A stretch of 64,000 nucleotides of DNA. Source: CAVOJV01 sp963696325. GTDB taxonomy: Bacteria; Pseudomonadota; Gammaproteobacteria; Competibacterales; Competibacteraceae. Numbering within the stretch: the first letter of the stretch is position 1; each line of letters begins with the position of its first letter. The position numbers were made by a program, and so were the translations under genes. Location: the NCBI GenBank assembly GCA_963696325.1, contig CAVOJV010000006.1, positions 1 through 64,000 of the forward strand, written 5' to 3'. Shown here in pieces: positions 52,331 through 60,236 of this stretch. The notes beneath the pieces were generated by a model. That model was not told the DNA's origin. It saw only the letters and a list, made by a program, of their open reading frames with translations, and made no database searches.

Positions 52331-52570
52331 ATGTGGCAGGAAAGTGTGGTCTTGATTATCGTGGCTTGCGCCTTTGGGTGGCTGCTCAGGCAGTATTTCC
52401 TGCCGCGGGCGCTGCTCCATGGCGTTTCCCGTTACCTGCGCCAGTGGGCTGAAGCCAAGCGCGGGACGCCGCTTGGGGCGTTGTCCGCCACGCTGGGTAA
52501 GCGCTTGAATGCGCCGCCGTCAGGCGGCTGCGGCGGCTGCAACGCCTGTCCCGCCAGAAGAGGGAAGTAG
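52331..52570 (+). CDS. FeoB-associated Cys-rich small membrane protein
   Basis: A 79-aa protein starting one base after the feoB stop. One membrane segment (VVLIIVACAFGWLLRQYFLP) and a C-terminal GGCGGCNACPARRG cluster, the pattern of small Cys-rich partners found next to FeoB. It probably takes the place of FeoC; the cysteines may bind Fe or a cluster. Confidence 0.8.
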   Translation: MWQESVVLIIVACAFGWLLRQYFLPRALLHGVSRYLRQWAEAKRGTPLGALSATLGKRLNAPPSGGCGGCNACPARRGK

Positions 52571-52639
52571 GACCAGCGGCACTGTGGGGAACTCCGGCCA
52601 AGCTGGCGCGATCCTGGATCTGCGTTCATTATTAGATAC

Positions 52640-53446
52640 ATGAACGCCATGAATGTCGCTGGAGCCCACCTGTGCAGACTTGCCGCCTACAGCGGCCCGC
52701 TTATTCGCCTTGACCAGTTTCTCCTGGACCCGCCTCACAACCTGCTGGTTCAGGGGGGCCAGCCCCGCGACATCCGCGGCGCCGATCTCAACCCCGCTGG
52801 CTTCGGGATCGGGTGGTATGCTCCCGACGGCGCCACTGCCACGTACACTAATCCCTTCCCGATGTGGTTCGATGTCAATCTTCCGCCTCTTGCCCGCAGC
52901 CTTTTTGGCCGGCTGTGGTTGGCGGCGGTGCGCACCGCCGCGCTTCCTTTCACCGCTGTTACCACCAACTCGCTGCCCTGCCGTGACACCCAACTGATCT
53001 TCCTGCACGACGGCTTTCTGGATGATTTCAGTAAACTGCGGCGCACCATTCGTGATTTTCTGGAACCGCACATCGAAGCGGAAATAGGCGGTAACTCCGA
53101 TTCCGAGCACCTGTTCGCCCTGTTGCGCCACCTGTTGCTCGATGACGCCGAACTGAGCGTCGAGGAGGCAGTCGTGGAAATGTTCGAATTGCTGGGAGCA
53201 TGGCTGGCTAACGGGCGCGGCTTGCTCAATATCGTCGTTACCGAGGGAGAACGCATCTATGCCGCGCGCCATGCCGTCAATCTGGAATGCCCTTCCCTGT
53301 ACTACACGATCGATGATGAAGCCTTCCCCGAAGCCCAACTGGTCGCATCGGAACCCCTCACGAAAAGCGAATTCTGGCAACCGGTGCCACCCCATCATCT
53401 GCTGATCCTGGACCCCGCGGAACCGCCGGAATTGCTTGCCCTGTGA
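52640..53446 (+). CDS. Class II glutamine amidotransferase (EgtC/YafJ-like)
   Basis: An Ntn hydrolase with CRLAAYSGPLIRLDQFLLDP at the N-terminus, GADLNPAGFGIGWYAPDG, TNSLPCRDTQLIFLHDGFLD and EHLFALLRHLL. In this family Cys2 is the nucleophile after Met removal. Here the ATG starts (52640, 52649) leave 8-11 extra residues before Cys. A CTG at 52670 directly precedes the Cys codon, with GGAG 5 nt upstream, and would give M-C-R. The true start is therefore doubtful. Reaction is likely a peptide or gamma-glutamyl amide hydrolysis; substrate unknown. Confidence 0.82.
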   Translation: MNAMNVAGAHLCRLAAYSGPLIRLDQFLLDPPHNLLVQGGQPRDIRGADLNPAGFGIGWYAPDGATATYTNPFPMWFDVNLPPLARSLFGRLWLAAVRTAALPFTAVTTNSLPCRDTQLIFLHDGFLDDFSKLRRTIRDFLEPHIEAEIGGNSDSEHLFALLRHLLLDDAELSVEEAVVEMFELLGAWLANGRGLLNIVVTEGERIYAARHAVNLECPSLYYTIDDEAFPEAQLVASEPLTKSEFWQPVPPHHLLILDPAEPPELLAL

Positions 53447-53518
53447 AGGCCAACCCTGCTGGCGAAGCAGGTCTGGAGGATGCAGAATAGCGATTTTCAA
53501 CCAATATTTCGAGGAACA

Positions 53519-54358
53519 ATGACGACCATGCTGCCTACCGATCTGAAAGCATCCGTTGCCCTGGCTATCGCTGAAGACCTGGGCGGTGGCGATCTGACAG
53601 CCGCGCTCATCCCGGAGCGGGCCCGCGCCGAGGCCACGGTCATCAGCCGTGAACCGGCCGTCCTCTGCGGCACGGCGTGGTTCGATCAGGTATTTCACCA
53701 GTTGGACTCGCGCATTCAAGTCCACTGGCAGGCTGCCGATGGCGACCGGATCGAGCGCGATCAATTGCTCTGCACCCTGGGCGGACCGGCCCGCGCCCTG
53801 CTCAGCGGCGAGCGCACCGCCCTGAATTTCCTGCAGACCCTGTCTGGCACCGCTACCCTGGCCCGCCGCTACGCCGATGCCGTGGCCGGTACCGGCGCTA
53901 CCGTGCTGGATACCCGCAAAACCCTGCCCGGCCTGCGGCAGGCGCAAAAATACGCGGTGCGCAGCGGTGGCTGCCAGAATCACCGCCGTGGACTGTTTGA
54001 CGCGGTGCTCATCAAGGAAAATCACATCCTGGCCGCGGGCTCCATCACGCAGGCCGTGAGCAAGGCGAAACAACTGTATCCAGGCGTCACCGTGGAAGTG
54101 GAAGTGGAAAACCTCATTGAACTGGAGGAAGCCCTGCAGGCCGGCCCCGCCATCATCATGCTGGATAACTTCGACCTCGCAGCCCTGCGCCAGGCGGCCA
54201 TCTTCACCGCTGGCCGGGTCAAATTAGAGGCCTCCGGCAATGTCAGCCTCGATACGATACGGGAAATCGCCGCGACGGGCGTGGACTACATTTCCGTAGG
54301 CAGTCTCACCAAGGATGTGCGGGCTGTCGATCTTTCCATGCGTTTCAAAGGTTTTTAG
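53519..54358 (+). CDS. nadC: Nicotinate-nucleotide pyrophosphorylase NadC
   Basis: A 279-aa quinolinate phosphoribosyltransferase of NAD synthesis. Start ATG 53519 (MTTMLPTDLK) with GAGGA upstream. Signatures: AIAEDLGGGDLTAALIP, SGERTALNFLQTLSGTATLA, TRKTLPGLRQAQKYAVRSGG, VLIKENHILAAGSI, VEVEVENLIELEEAL and VDYISVGSLTKDVRAVDLSM. Full length. A GGCAGG-TCAC-CCTGCC hairpin follows at about 54390. Confidence 0.97.
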   Translation: MTTMLPTDLKASVALAIAEDLGGGDLTAALIPERARAEATVISREPAVLCGTAWFDQVFHQLDSRIQVHWQAADGDRIERDQLLCTLGGPARALLSGERTALNFLQTLSGTATLARRYADAVAGTGATVLDTRKTLPGLRQAQKYAVRSGGCQNHRRGLFDAVLIKENHILAAGSITQAVSKAKQLYPGVTVEVEVENLIELEEALQAGPAIIMLDNFDLAALRQAAIFTAGRVKLEASGNVSLDTIREIAATGVDYISVGSLTKDVRAVDLSMRFKGF

Positions 54359-54465
54359 CTGCAACGAAGCTGCAATGAATAGGTAACCGGCAGGTCACCC
54401 TGCCGTCACGGGGCATTAACGGGGCATTATTAGAATAAGAAAAAATTAATGAGGAGGATAAGAAT

Positions 54466-54672
54466 ATGCGCCAAGACATCATTATAAGCACCCAGCACAG
54501 GGGCCACGGCCACATGGCGGCGGACTATCTGCGCCAGGAAATCGCCTTTTTTGAAGCGCGGCTGAACGAGATGGGAGAAAAAGGCGACTGCGCGTATGAA
54601 TACGCCCTAAGCAAGGCTTACCAAGTGCTTCTACAGGAACGCAAGAATCAACTTGCCACCCTGCAATCCTGA
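54466..54672 (+). CDS. Small conserved-looking protein, 68 aa
   Basis: ATG 54466 with GAGGAG 8 nt upstream. Helical, soluble: HMAADYLRQEIAFFEARLNE, YEYALSKAYQVLLQERKNQL. I recognise no family. Good ribosome site and amphipathic helices support a real gene. Confidence 0.65.
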   Translation: MRQDIIISTQHRGHGHMAADYLRQEIAFFEARLNEMGEKGDCAYEYALSKAYQVLLQERKNQLATLQS

Positions 54673-54821
54673 GCGTCCATTCCAGGCGCGCCAGCCGCGC
54701 TCCTGCGGGGGGCATCAGCAGTCACCGACTGACACTACCCGGCCGGGCGGCTGGGGATGCCCGGCTGACATTCGTCAGCGGGCTTATCGAATTCACTAGC
54801 CGCCACACCCGTCGACTCTGC

Positions 54822-56072
54822 TCATGCAACAGTCAAGCGTCCCTTGCCTTCTTGATCGTGATTGCGGATGAAAGCCTTTAACTGCGGGGCGATTTCCTCG
54901 CGCCAACGGCGGCCATTGAAGATGCCGTAATGGCCGACGCCGGGCTGTTCGTAATGCAGACGCATATGATTGGGGATATTGGTGCACAAATCATGAGCCG
55001 CCTGGGTCTGGCCGATACCGCAGATATCATCCTTCGCACCTTCTACGGTCATCAACGCGGTGCGGGTGATGGCTGCTGGTCTCACCGGCTCGCCATCCCA
55101 CCACATCAGTTCGCCCTTAGGCAGGGCATAGTCCTGGAATATCCGTTGAATAGTCTGCAGATAAAATTCTTCACATAGATCCATAACCGCCAGGTATTCC
55201 TCGTAAAATTCCCGCTTGGCCGCCGCGCTTTCACCATCGCCGGCAACCAGGTGCCGGTAGATCGTCCGATGGGCCTCGAAGTGGCGGTCGAGATTCATGC
55301 TCATAAACCCGGCAAGTTGCAGGAAGCCAGGATAAACTGGGCGCATGAAACCCGCGTTGGGTGGTGGCACTTTTACAATGACGTTGTTCTTGAACCAGGA
55401 TAACGGCCGAGAGTGTGCTAACTCATTAACTTTGGTGGGGTTGCAGCGGACATCGATCGGTCCCCCCATCAAGGTCATGGTGGTCGGCGTGCATTCATGG
55501 TTTTCCGCCGACATCAGAGCGACTGCCGCCAGCACCGGTACACAAGGCTGGCACACCGCCAGCACGTGGGTATTGGGACCGATATGCTCCAGGAAGCGGA
55601 TGACGTAGTCGATGTAGTCGTCGAAATCGAAGGTGCCCTCGAAGAGGGGGACGTTGCGGGCATCCCGCCAGTCGGTGATGTAAACCTCGTGGTCGGGCAG
55701 CATCGCCTCCACCGTGCCGCGCAGCAAGGTCGCGTAGTGACCGGACATGGGCGCGACGATCAGTAACTTCGGATCGCTCCGCTCGGCATGGCGGCGGAAA
55801 TGCTTTAGTTGCCCGAAAGTCTTGCGATCGACGATTTGTTCCTCGATGACTACTTCTTGTCCATCGATAAGGGTGGTATGCAAGCCGAACTTGGGTTTCC
55901 CATAACGCCGCGTCAGGTGCTCGAATTGATCGCAGGCGGCTGCCATCAGGTGCGCACCAGGCGTATAAGCCAGGGGATTCCAGGGGCTGCGCAGCGCATG
56001 CAGGCTATGGTCTGCGATGACTCGTATCGGCGACAGGGCCGCATGTTGCATTTCATAAATTTGATAGAGCAT
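54822..56072 (-). CDS. phaZ: Intracellular polyhydroxyalkanoate depolymerase PhaZ
   Basis: A 416-aa protein. Family marks: MLYQIYEMQHAALSPIRVIA start, LIVAPMSGHYATLLRGTVEA, YITDWRDARNVPLFEGTFDF, the catalytic Cys in VLAVCQPCVPVLAAVALMSA, and GAKDDICGIGQTQAAHDLC with GVGHYGIFNGRRWREEI near the end, supplying Asp and His. It degrades stored PHA granules. With the phaC fragment at 20267 it points to PHA metabolism in the host. Confidence 0.95.
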   Translation of the reverse strand: MLYQIYEMQHAALSPIRVIADHSLHALRSPWNPLAYTPGAHLMAAACDQFEHLTRRYGKPKFGLHTTLIDGQEVVIEEQIVDRKTFGQLKHFRRHAERSDPKLLIVAPMSGHYATLLRGTVEAMLPDHEVYITDWRDARNVPLFEGTFDFDDYIDYVIRFLEHIGPNTHVLAVCQPCVPVLAAVALMSAENHECTPTTMTLMGGPIDVRCNPTKVNELAHSRPLSWFKNNVIVKVPPPNAGFMRPVYPGFLQLAGFMSMNLDRHFEAHRTIYRHLVAGDGESAAAKREFYEEYLAVMDLCEEFYLQTIQRIFQDYALPKGELMWWDGEPVRPAAITRTALMTVEGAKDDICGIGQTQAAHDLCTNIPNHMRLHYEQPGVGHYGIFNGRRWREEIAPQLKAFIRNHDQEGKGRLTVA

Positions 56073-56388
56073 TGTTAAGTCCTCTCAGTGGTGGGAAGCG
56101 GCAAGTTTTCTAACGTACTCGACTTCGACCCGGCGTTGGTAATCGCTTTCCTGGCCCATCCCCATTCCGCACGAGAACAGGTAACTCTAAACTATCGCAA
56201 GCAATCAGTTTCTCCCTGCACGGGTACGTTACAGGGGAAAGGGAGGAAGGCTGGAACGGCTATCATCGGCACTTAAGCCATTATACAGAAAAAATGTGCG
56301 TTCGCAGCATAAAAAGTATAAAACCAAAAAAATAAGGTAGTTGTCGACCGGGGCGGTTCTTCTACCGGCATTTTTAACTTTGTTTACA

Positions 56389-56421
56389 GCCTACAGGGCA
56401 GCAGAAATTTACCCTGTAGGC
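56389..56421 (-). terminator. Hairpin terminator candidate
   Basis: GCCTACAGGG (56389-56398) and CCCTGTAGGC (56412-56421) form a perfect 10-bp stem with a 13-nt loop. It lies downstream of the small gene at 56480-56689; the following T-tract is weak. Confidence 0.55.
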
Positions 56422-56479
56422 TTTGCATATTCTTACCCGCTGGCGTCACTCTAACTGAGATGAGGGAGCGTAACTTTGG

Positions 56480-56689
56480 TCAATCCGGGCGATCCTTATC
56501 CGGCAATTGGTTGCTTGCCAGCAAATATTTCTTCCTATTGGCGCAGTTTTCCCAATCACCCGCAAGACACTGTTCGTGATGGCAATCAAACTCGCAAATC
56601 GCAATTTCATCAGGAACCGCTTGAATGATCTGGTCTTTAAGATATTGCCAGAATTTATATTTATCGTGATTTTTATGCTTTTTCTTCAT
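56480..56689 (-). CDS. Small Cys-containing protein, 69 aa
   Basis: ATG 56689 with AGAGGAG 5-6 nt upstream. Lys-rich N-terminus (MKKKHKNHDKYKFWQYLKDQ), then EIAICEFDCHHEQCLAGDWE with four Cys, a possible metal site (C-x4-C-x4-C...C). The family is unknown to me. Confidence 0.65.
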   Translation of the reverse strand: MKKKHKNHDKYKFWQYLKDQIIQAVPDEIAICEFDCHHEQCLAGDWENCANRKKYLLASNQLPDKDRPD

Positions 56690-56795
56690 AAACGCTCCTC
56701 TTAATAGTTCTTGCCAGTCGCTTTTCTCAATAACCTAATTGCGCCTCCCCCGCCTAAAGATATGATGTTTTTCCACTTTAATCGACCACGACCGT

Positions 56796-58253
56796 CTATA
56801 TTCCCAGCAATCTCTCCAGCACACCCATATCCAGATATGCTTCGATGGCATCCGCCAGTCTGTCGATACCGGCTTCCCTGAGTGCCCGGTAATCCGGGGT
56901 TTCCCGCACCCTCAGTCCCGCCCAGCGGAGCAGCGCGTCGCGGGCCGGGGCGGCGTCGAACAGGCCGTGCAGATAGGTACCGAGAATCTGGCCGTCCGCC
57001 GACAGGGCGCCGTCTACAGCATTCGGCAGATACACCGCCGGTTGCGCCAGGGCCGCGCCCTGGGTAACGCCCATATGGATCTCATAGCCGTTGACCGCGG
57101 CTTGTTCCAGGGCTAGGCGTCCCTCCACCCGGCGCAACTGCTTGTCGGGCGCCAGAGTGGTTTCCAGATCCAGCAGGTTCAGACCGGGACTGTCACCGGC
57201 TGGACCCTCGAAGCCCTGCGGGTCGCGCACCAAGCGCCCCAGCATCTGGAAGCCGCCGCAGATGCCAATGAGTTTGCCGCCATACCGCAAGTGCCTGAAA
57301 ATGTCTTTATCCCAGCCCTGTTCCCGCAGCCGTTGCAGATCCCCGCGGGTGCTCTTGCTGCCAGGGAGAATGATCAAGTCGGCTGGCGGGATGGGATTGC
57401 CGGGGCGCACCCAGGTTACTTCCACTTGGGGATGCAGGCGCAACGGGTCCAGATCGGTGTGGTTGCTGATGCGGGCGAGTACCGGCACCGCCGCTTTCAG
57501 GCCACCGCGCGGCCGGTTGGTGGCCGGCGCCTGAGACAGAGAGTCCTCGGCCTCCAGGTGCAAATCATGCAGATAGGGTAGCACACCCAGCACCGGTTTG
57601 CCGGTCTCCCGCGCCAGCCAGTCCAGGCCCGGTTGCAACAGGGCGATGTCACCGCGAAAACGATTGATGATGAAGCCGTGGATCCGCGCCTGCTCGCTGG
57701 GGGAGAGCAGGGCCAGCGTGCCGACCAGATGGGCGAAGACCCCGCCGCGGTCAATATCCCCCACCAGCCAGACCGGGCAGTCCACCGCTTCGGCGAAACC
57801 CATATTGGCGATGTCCTTGTCGCGCAGGTTGATCTCCGCCGGGCTGCCGGCTCCTTCCACCAACACCACGGCATAGGCCTGGCGCAGGCGGGCGTAGGAT
57901 TCCAGCACCACCTGCATGGCCACGGTCTTGTAGTCGTGATAGACACGGGCATCCATATTGGTCAGGGCGCGCCCGTGGATGATGACCTGGGCGCCCGTAT
58001 CCGTGTTGGGTTTCAGCAGGACCGGGTTCATATCGGTATGGGGTTCCAGTCCGGCCGCCTGAGCCTGCACCGCCTGGGCGCGGCCAATCTCGCCGCCGTC
58101 CAGGGTCACGGCGCTGTTCAGGGCCATGTTCTGAGGCTTGAATGGCGCAACCCGCACGCCGCGCCGTGCCAGCATCCGACACAATCCGGTCACCACGGCG
58201 CTTTTGCCGGCATCCGACGTGGTACCTTGAATCATGAGAGTTCTTGCGATCAT
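56796..58253 (-). CDS. cobQ: Cobyric acid synthase CobQ/CbiP
   Basis: From ATG 58253 (MIARTLMIQGTTSDAGKSAV) 485 aa. Contains the P-loop-like ATP site GTTSDAGKS, FKPQNMALNSAVTLDGGEIG, the glutaminase triad Cys in KLIGICGGFQMLGR and His in LGTYLHGLFD. It amidates adenosylcobyrinic acid diamide in B12 synthesis. Divergent from cbiB with a 71-bp gap. Confidence 0.96.
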   Translation of the reverse strand: MIARTLMIQGTTSDAGKSAVVTGLCRMLARRGVRVAPFKPQNMALNSAVTLDGGEIGRAQAVQAQAAGLEPHTDMNPVLLKPNTDTGAQVIIHGRALTNMDARVYHDYKTVAMQVVLESYARLRQAYAVVLVEGAGSPAEINLRDKDIANMGFAEAVDCPVWLVGDIDRGGVFAHLVGTLALLSPSEQARIHGFIINRFRGDIALLQPGLDWLARETGKPVLGVLPYLHDLHLEAEDSLSQAPATNRPRGGLKAAVPVLARISNHTDLDPLRLHPQVEVTWVRPGNPIPPADLIILPGSKSTRGDLQRLREQGWDKDIFRHLRYGGKLIGICGGFQMLGRLVRDPQGFEGPAGDSPGLNLLDLETTLAPDKQLRRVEGRLALEQAAVNGYEIHMGVTQGAALAQPAVYLPNAVDGALSADGQILGTYLHGLFDAAPARDALLRWAGLRVRETPDYRALREAGIDRLADAIEAYLDMGVLERLLGI

Positions 58254-58324
58254 GACGCTATTGTACCGAGAGGTACCGTTTTCGCTACACTGCATTCTGG
58301 GTTTCCCACTAAAGGCTTTACTGC
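58254..58324. promoter_or_regulatory. Divergent cobQ/cbiB promoter region
   Basis: The 71-bp gap holds GTACC-GAGA-GGTAC (about 58263-58276), a palindrome suited to a dimeric regulator, and TACACT (about 58289) as a possible -10 towards cbiB. There is no room for a cobalamin riboswitch. Confidence 0.35.
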
Positions 58325-59245
58325 ATGAAGCTGGGTCTGGATTGTCTATGCGCCATTCTGCTGGATCGCTGGCTGAGGGAACCGCGTCAATGGCATCCGC
58401 TGGTGGGGTTTGGGTGGTTGGCGCAACGGGTCGAGGAACTGGGCCATGGTCCGCTCACACTCTCTGCTACCAGCCAGCGGTTACGAGGCGTTGTCGCCTG
58501 GCTGCTGCTCATCGTTCCAGCCACCCTGCTGACCTGGGCATTGTCCGCCATCCCCTATCTGGGAGTAATCATGGACATCGGCTTGCTCTACCTGACGTTG
58601 GGCGCGGCCAGCTTGGCGGAACATGGCGCGGCGGTGGCTCAGGCTCTGCGCGATGGCGATCTGGAGTTGGCTCGTGAGCAAGTGGGCCGTATCGTCAGTC
58701 GCGATACCGAAGCCATGGACGAGCAGCAGGTCAGCACGGCGGCGGTGGAATCAGTACTGGAAAACGGCTGTGACGCGGTGTTCGGGGCGCTGTTCTGGTT
58801 TGTGGTGGCGGGTGGGCCGGGCGCCGTAGCATACCGTCTTGCCAATACCCTGGATGCCATGTGGGGCTATCGTACTCCCCGCTATCGGTACTTCGGCTGG
58901 GCAGCGGCGCGGCTGGACGACGGTTTGAACTGGCTGCCGGCGCGCCTCACCGCCCTGAGCTATACCCTGCTGGGGCAACGGCAGGCGGCTTGGCAGTGTT
59001 GGCAAACGCAGGCGCCAACCTGGAAGAGCGCCAACGCCGGAGCGGTGATGGCGGCGGGCGCAGGCGCGCTGGGCCTGGCGCTGGGTGGAGCCGCCCGGTA
59101 TCACGGCGAGTGGGTGCAGCGCCCGCCCCTGGGCGAGGGTTTGCTGCCCCGCGGCGAAGACATCGGCCGGGCGGTCGCATTGGTGAAGCGGACCCTGTGG
59201 CTGTGGCTGGGCGTGATCCTGGTTGGAGGATGGTTGCTTGCTTGA
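58325..59245 (+). CDS. cbiB: Adenosylcobinamide-phosphate synthase CbiB/CobD
   Basis: A 306-aa membrane protein of B12 synthesis: LLDRWLREPRQWHPLVGFGW start, IVSRDTEAMDEQQVSTAAVE, SVLENGCDAVFGALFWFVVA, YRLANTLDAMWGYRTPRYRY. Joins aminopropanol phosphate to cobyric acid. It overlaps the start of the next gene. Confidence 0.95.
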   Translation: MKLGLDCLCAILLDRWLREPRQWHPLVGFGWLAQRVEELGHGPLTLSATSQRLRGVVAWLLLIVPATLLTWALSAIPYLGVIMDIGLLYLTLGAASLAEHGAAVAQALRDGDLELAREQVGRIVSRDTEAMDEQQVSTAAVESVLENGCDAVFGALFWFVVAGGPGAVAYRLANTLDAMWGYRTPRYRYFGWAAARLDDGLNWLPARLTALSYTLLGQRQAAWQCWQTQAPTWKSANAGAVMAAGAGALGLALGGAARYHGEWVQRPPLGEGLLPRGEDIGRAVALVKRTLWLWLGVILVGGWLLA

Positions 59246-60236
59246 GCATGGCGGCGCCCTCAAGGCGGCGGCGGATCGTTACGATATCGCCTTATCAGAC
59301 TGGCTGGATCTTTCCACCGGCATCAACCCGTTGAACTGGCCAGTGCCTGCCGTGCCGGCGCTAATCTGGCAGCGCTTGCCGGAACGGGGGGACGGCCTGG
59401 AAAAGGCGGCGGCGGATTACTATGGCAGCGCGCCACTGTTGGCGGTCGCCGGTTCCCAGGCGGCCATCCAGGCCCTGCCGGCCTTGCGGCGGATCAGCCG
59501 AGTGGGCGTATTGAGTCCCGGCTATGCCGAGCACGCCCACGCCTGGCGCCGGCATGGCCACGCCGTGGCGCTGCTGAGTCCTGATGACCTGGCAGCGGCG
59601 GTGGGCGAACTGGATGTGCTGGTAGTCATCAATCCCAACAACCCCACGGGGACACAGGTTGCAGCCACAACCCTGCTGCAGTGGCGGGCACGGTTGGCGG
59701 AACGCGGCGGCTGGCTGGTGGTGGACGAAGCCTTCATGGACGCCACACCCGAGCGCAGCCTCGCCGTCCATGCCGGGCTGCCGGGCCTGATAATTTTGCG
59801 CTCGCTGGGAAAATTTTTTGGTCTGGCGGGGGCGCGGGTGGGTTTCGTGCTGGCGGAAGCCGAACTGCGCGACCGTTTACAAGCGCAGTTGGGGCCCTGG
59901 ACGGTGAGCGGCCCAGGGCGCTGGGTGGCTACCCAGGCGTTGGCTGACCGTGCCTGGCAGCAGCAGACGCGGGCATCCTTGCCCCAGGCCAGCGCCCGGC
60001 TGGCCGGACTGCTCGGTCGCCACAGTCTGGCGGTCAGCGGCGGGACCGCCCTGTTCCAATGGCTGCTCCACCCGCAAGCAGAATATTTTCAGGATGCCCT
60101 GGCGCGGCGGGGCATCCTGGTACGGCGGTTTGACGATCCCCCCAGCCTGCGCCTGGGCCTGCCCGCCACGGAAGCGGCCTGGCGCCGTCTCGATCTCGCC
60201 TTGGCCGACATCCGCGCTGAAAGAGGGGCTCCTTAG
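59238..60236 (+). CDS. cobC: L-threonine-O-3-phosphate decarboxylase
   Basis: A fold-I PLP aminotransferase-like enzyme that makes aminopropanol phosphate for the CbiB step. TTG 59238 (MLEHGGALKAAADRYDI) is preferred because GGAGG lies 8 nt upstream; TTG 59223 is the longest frame. Motifs: DLSTGINPLNWP, VINPNNPTGTQVAA, LVVDEAFMD and the PLP lysine in ILRSLGKFFGLAGARVGF. The stop overlaps the uvrD stop on the other strand, so the two genes converge with no gap. Confidence 0.92.
   Translation: MLEHGGALKAAADRYDIALSDWLDLSTGINPLNWPVPAVPALIWQRLPERGDGLEKAAADYYGSAPLLAVAGSQAAIQALPALRRISRVGVLSPGYAEHAHAWRRHGHAVALLSPDDLAAAVGELDVLVVINPNNPTGTQVAATTLLQWRARLAERGGWLVVDEAFMDATPERSLAVHAGLPGLIILRSLGKFFGLAGARVGFVLAEAELRDRLQAQLGPWTVSGPGRWVATQALADRAWQQQTRASLPQASARLAGLLGRHSLAVSGGTALFQWLLHPQAEYFQDALARRGILVRRFDDPPSLRLGLPATEAAWRRLDLALADIRAERGAP

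Noticed and set aside
58254..58324. Cobalamin riboswitch before cobQ/cbiB
   Set aside because: The gap is only 71 bp and has no B12-box-like sequence.
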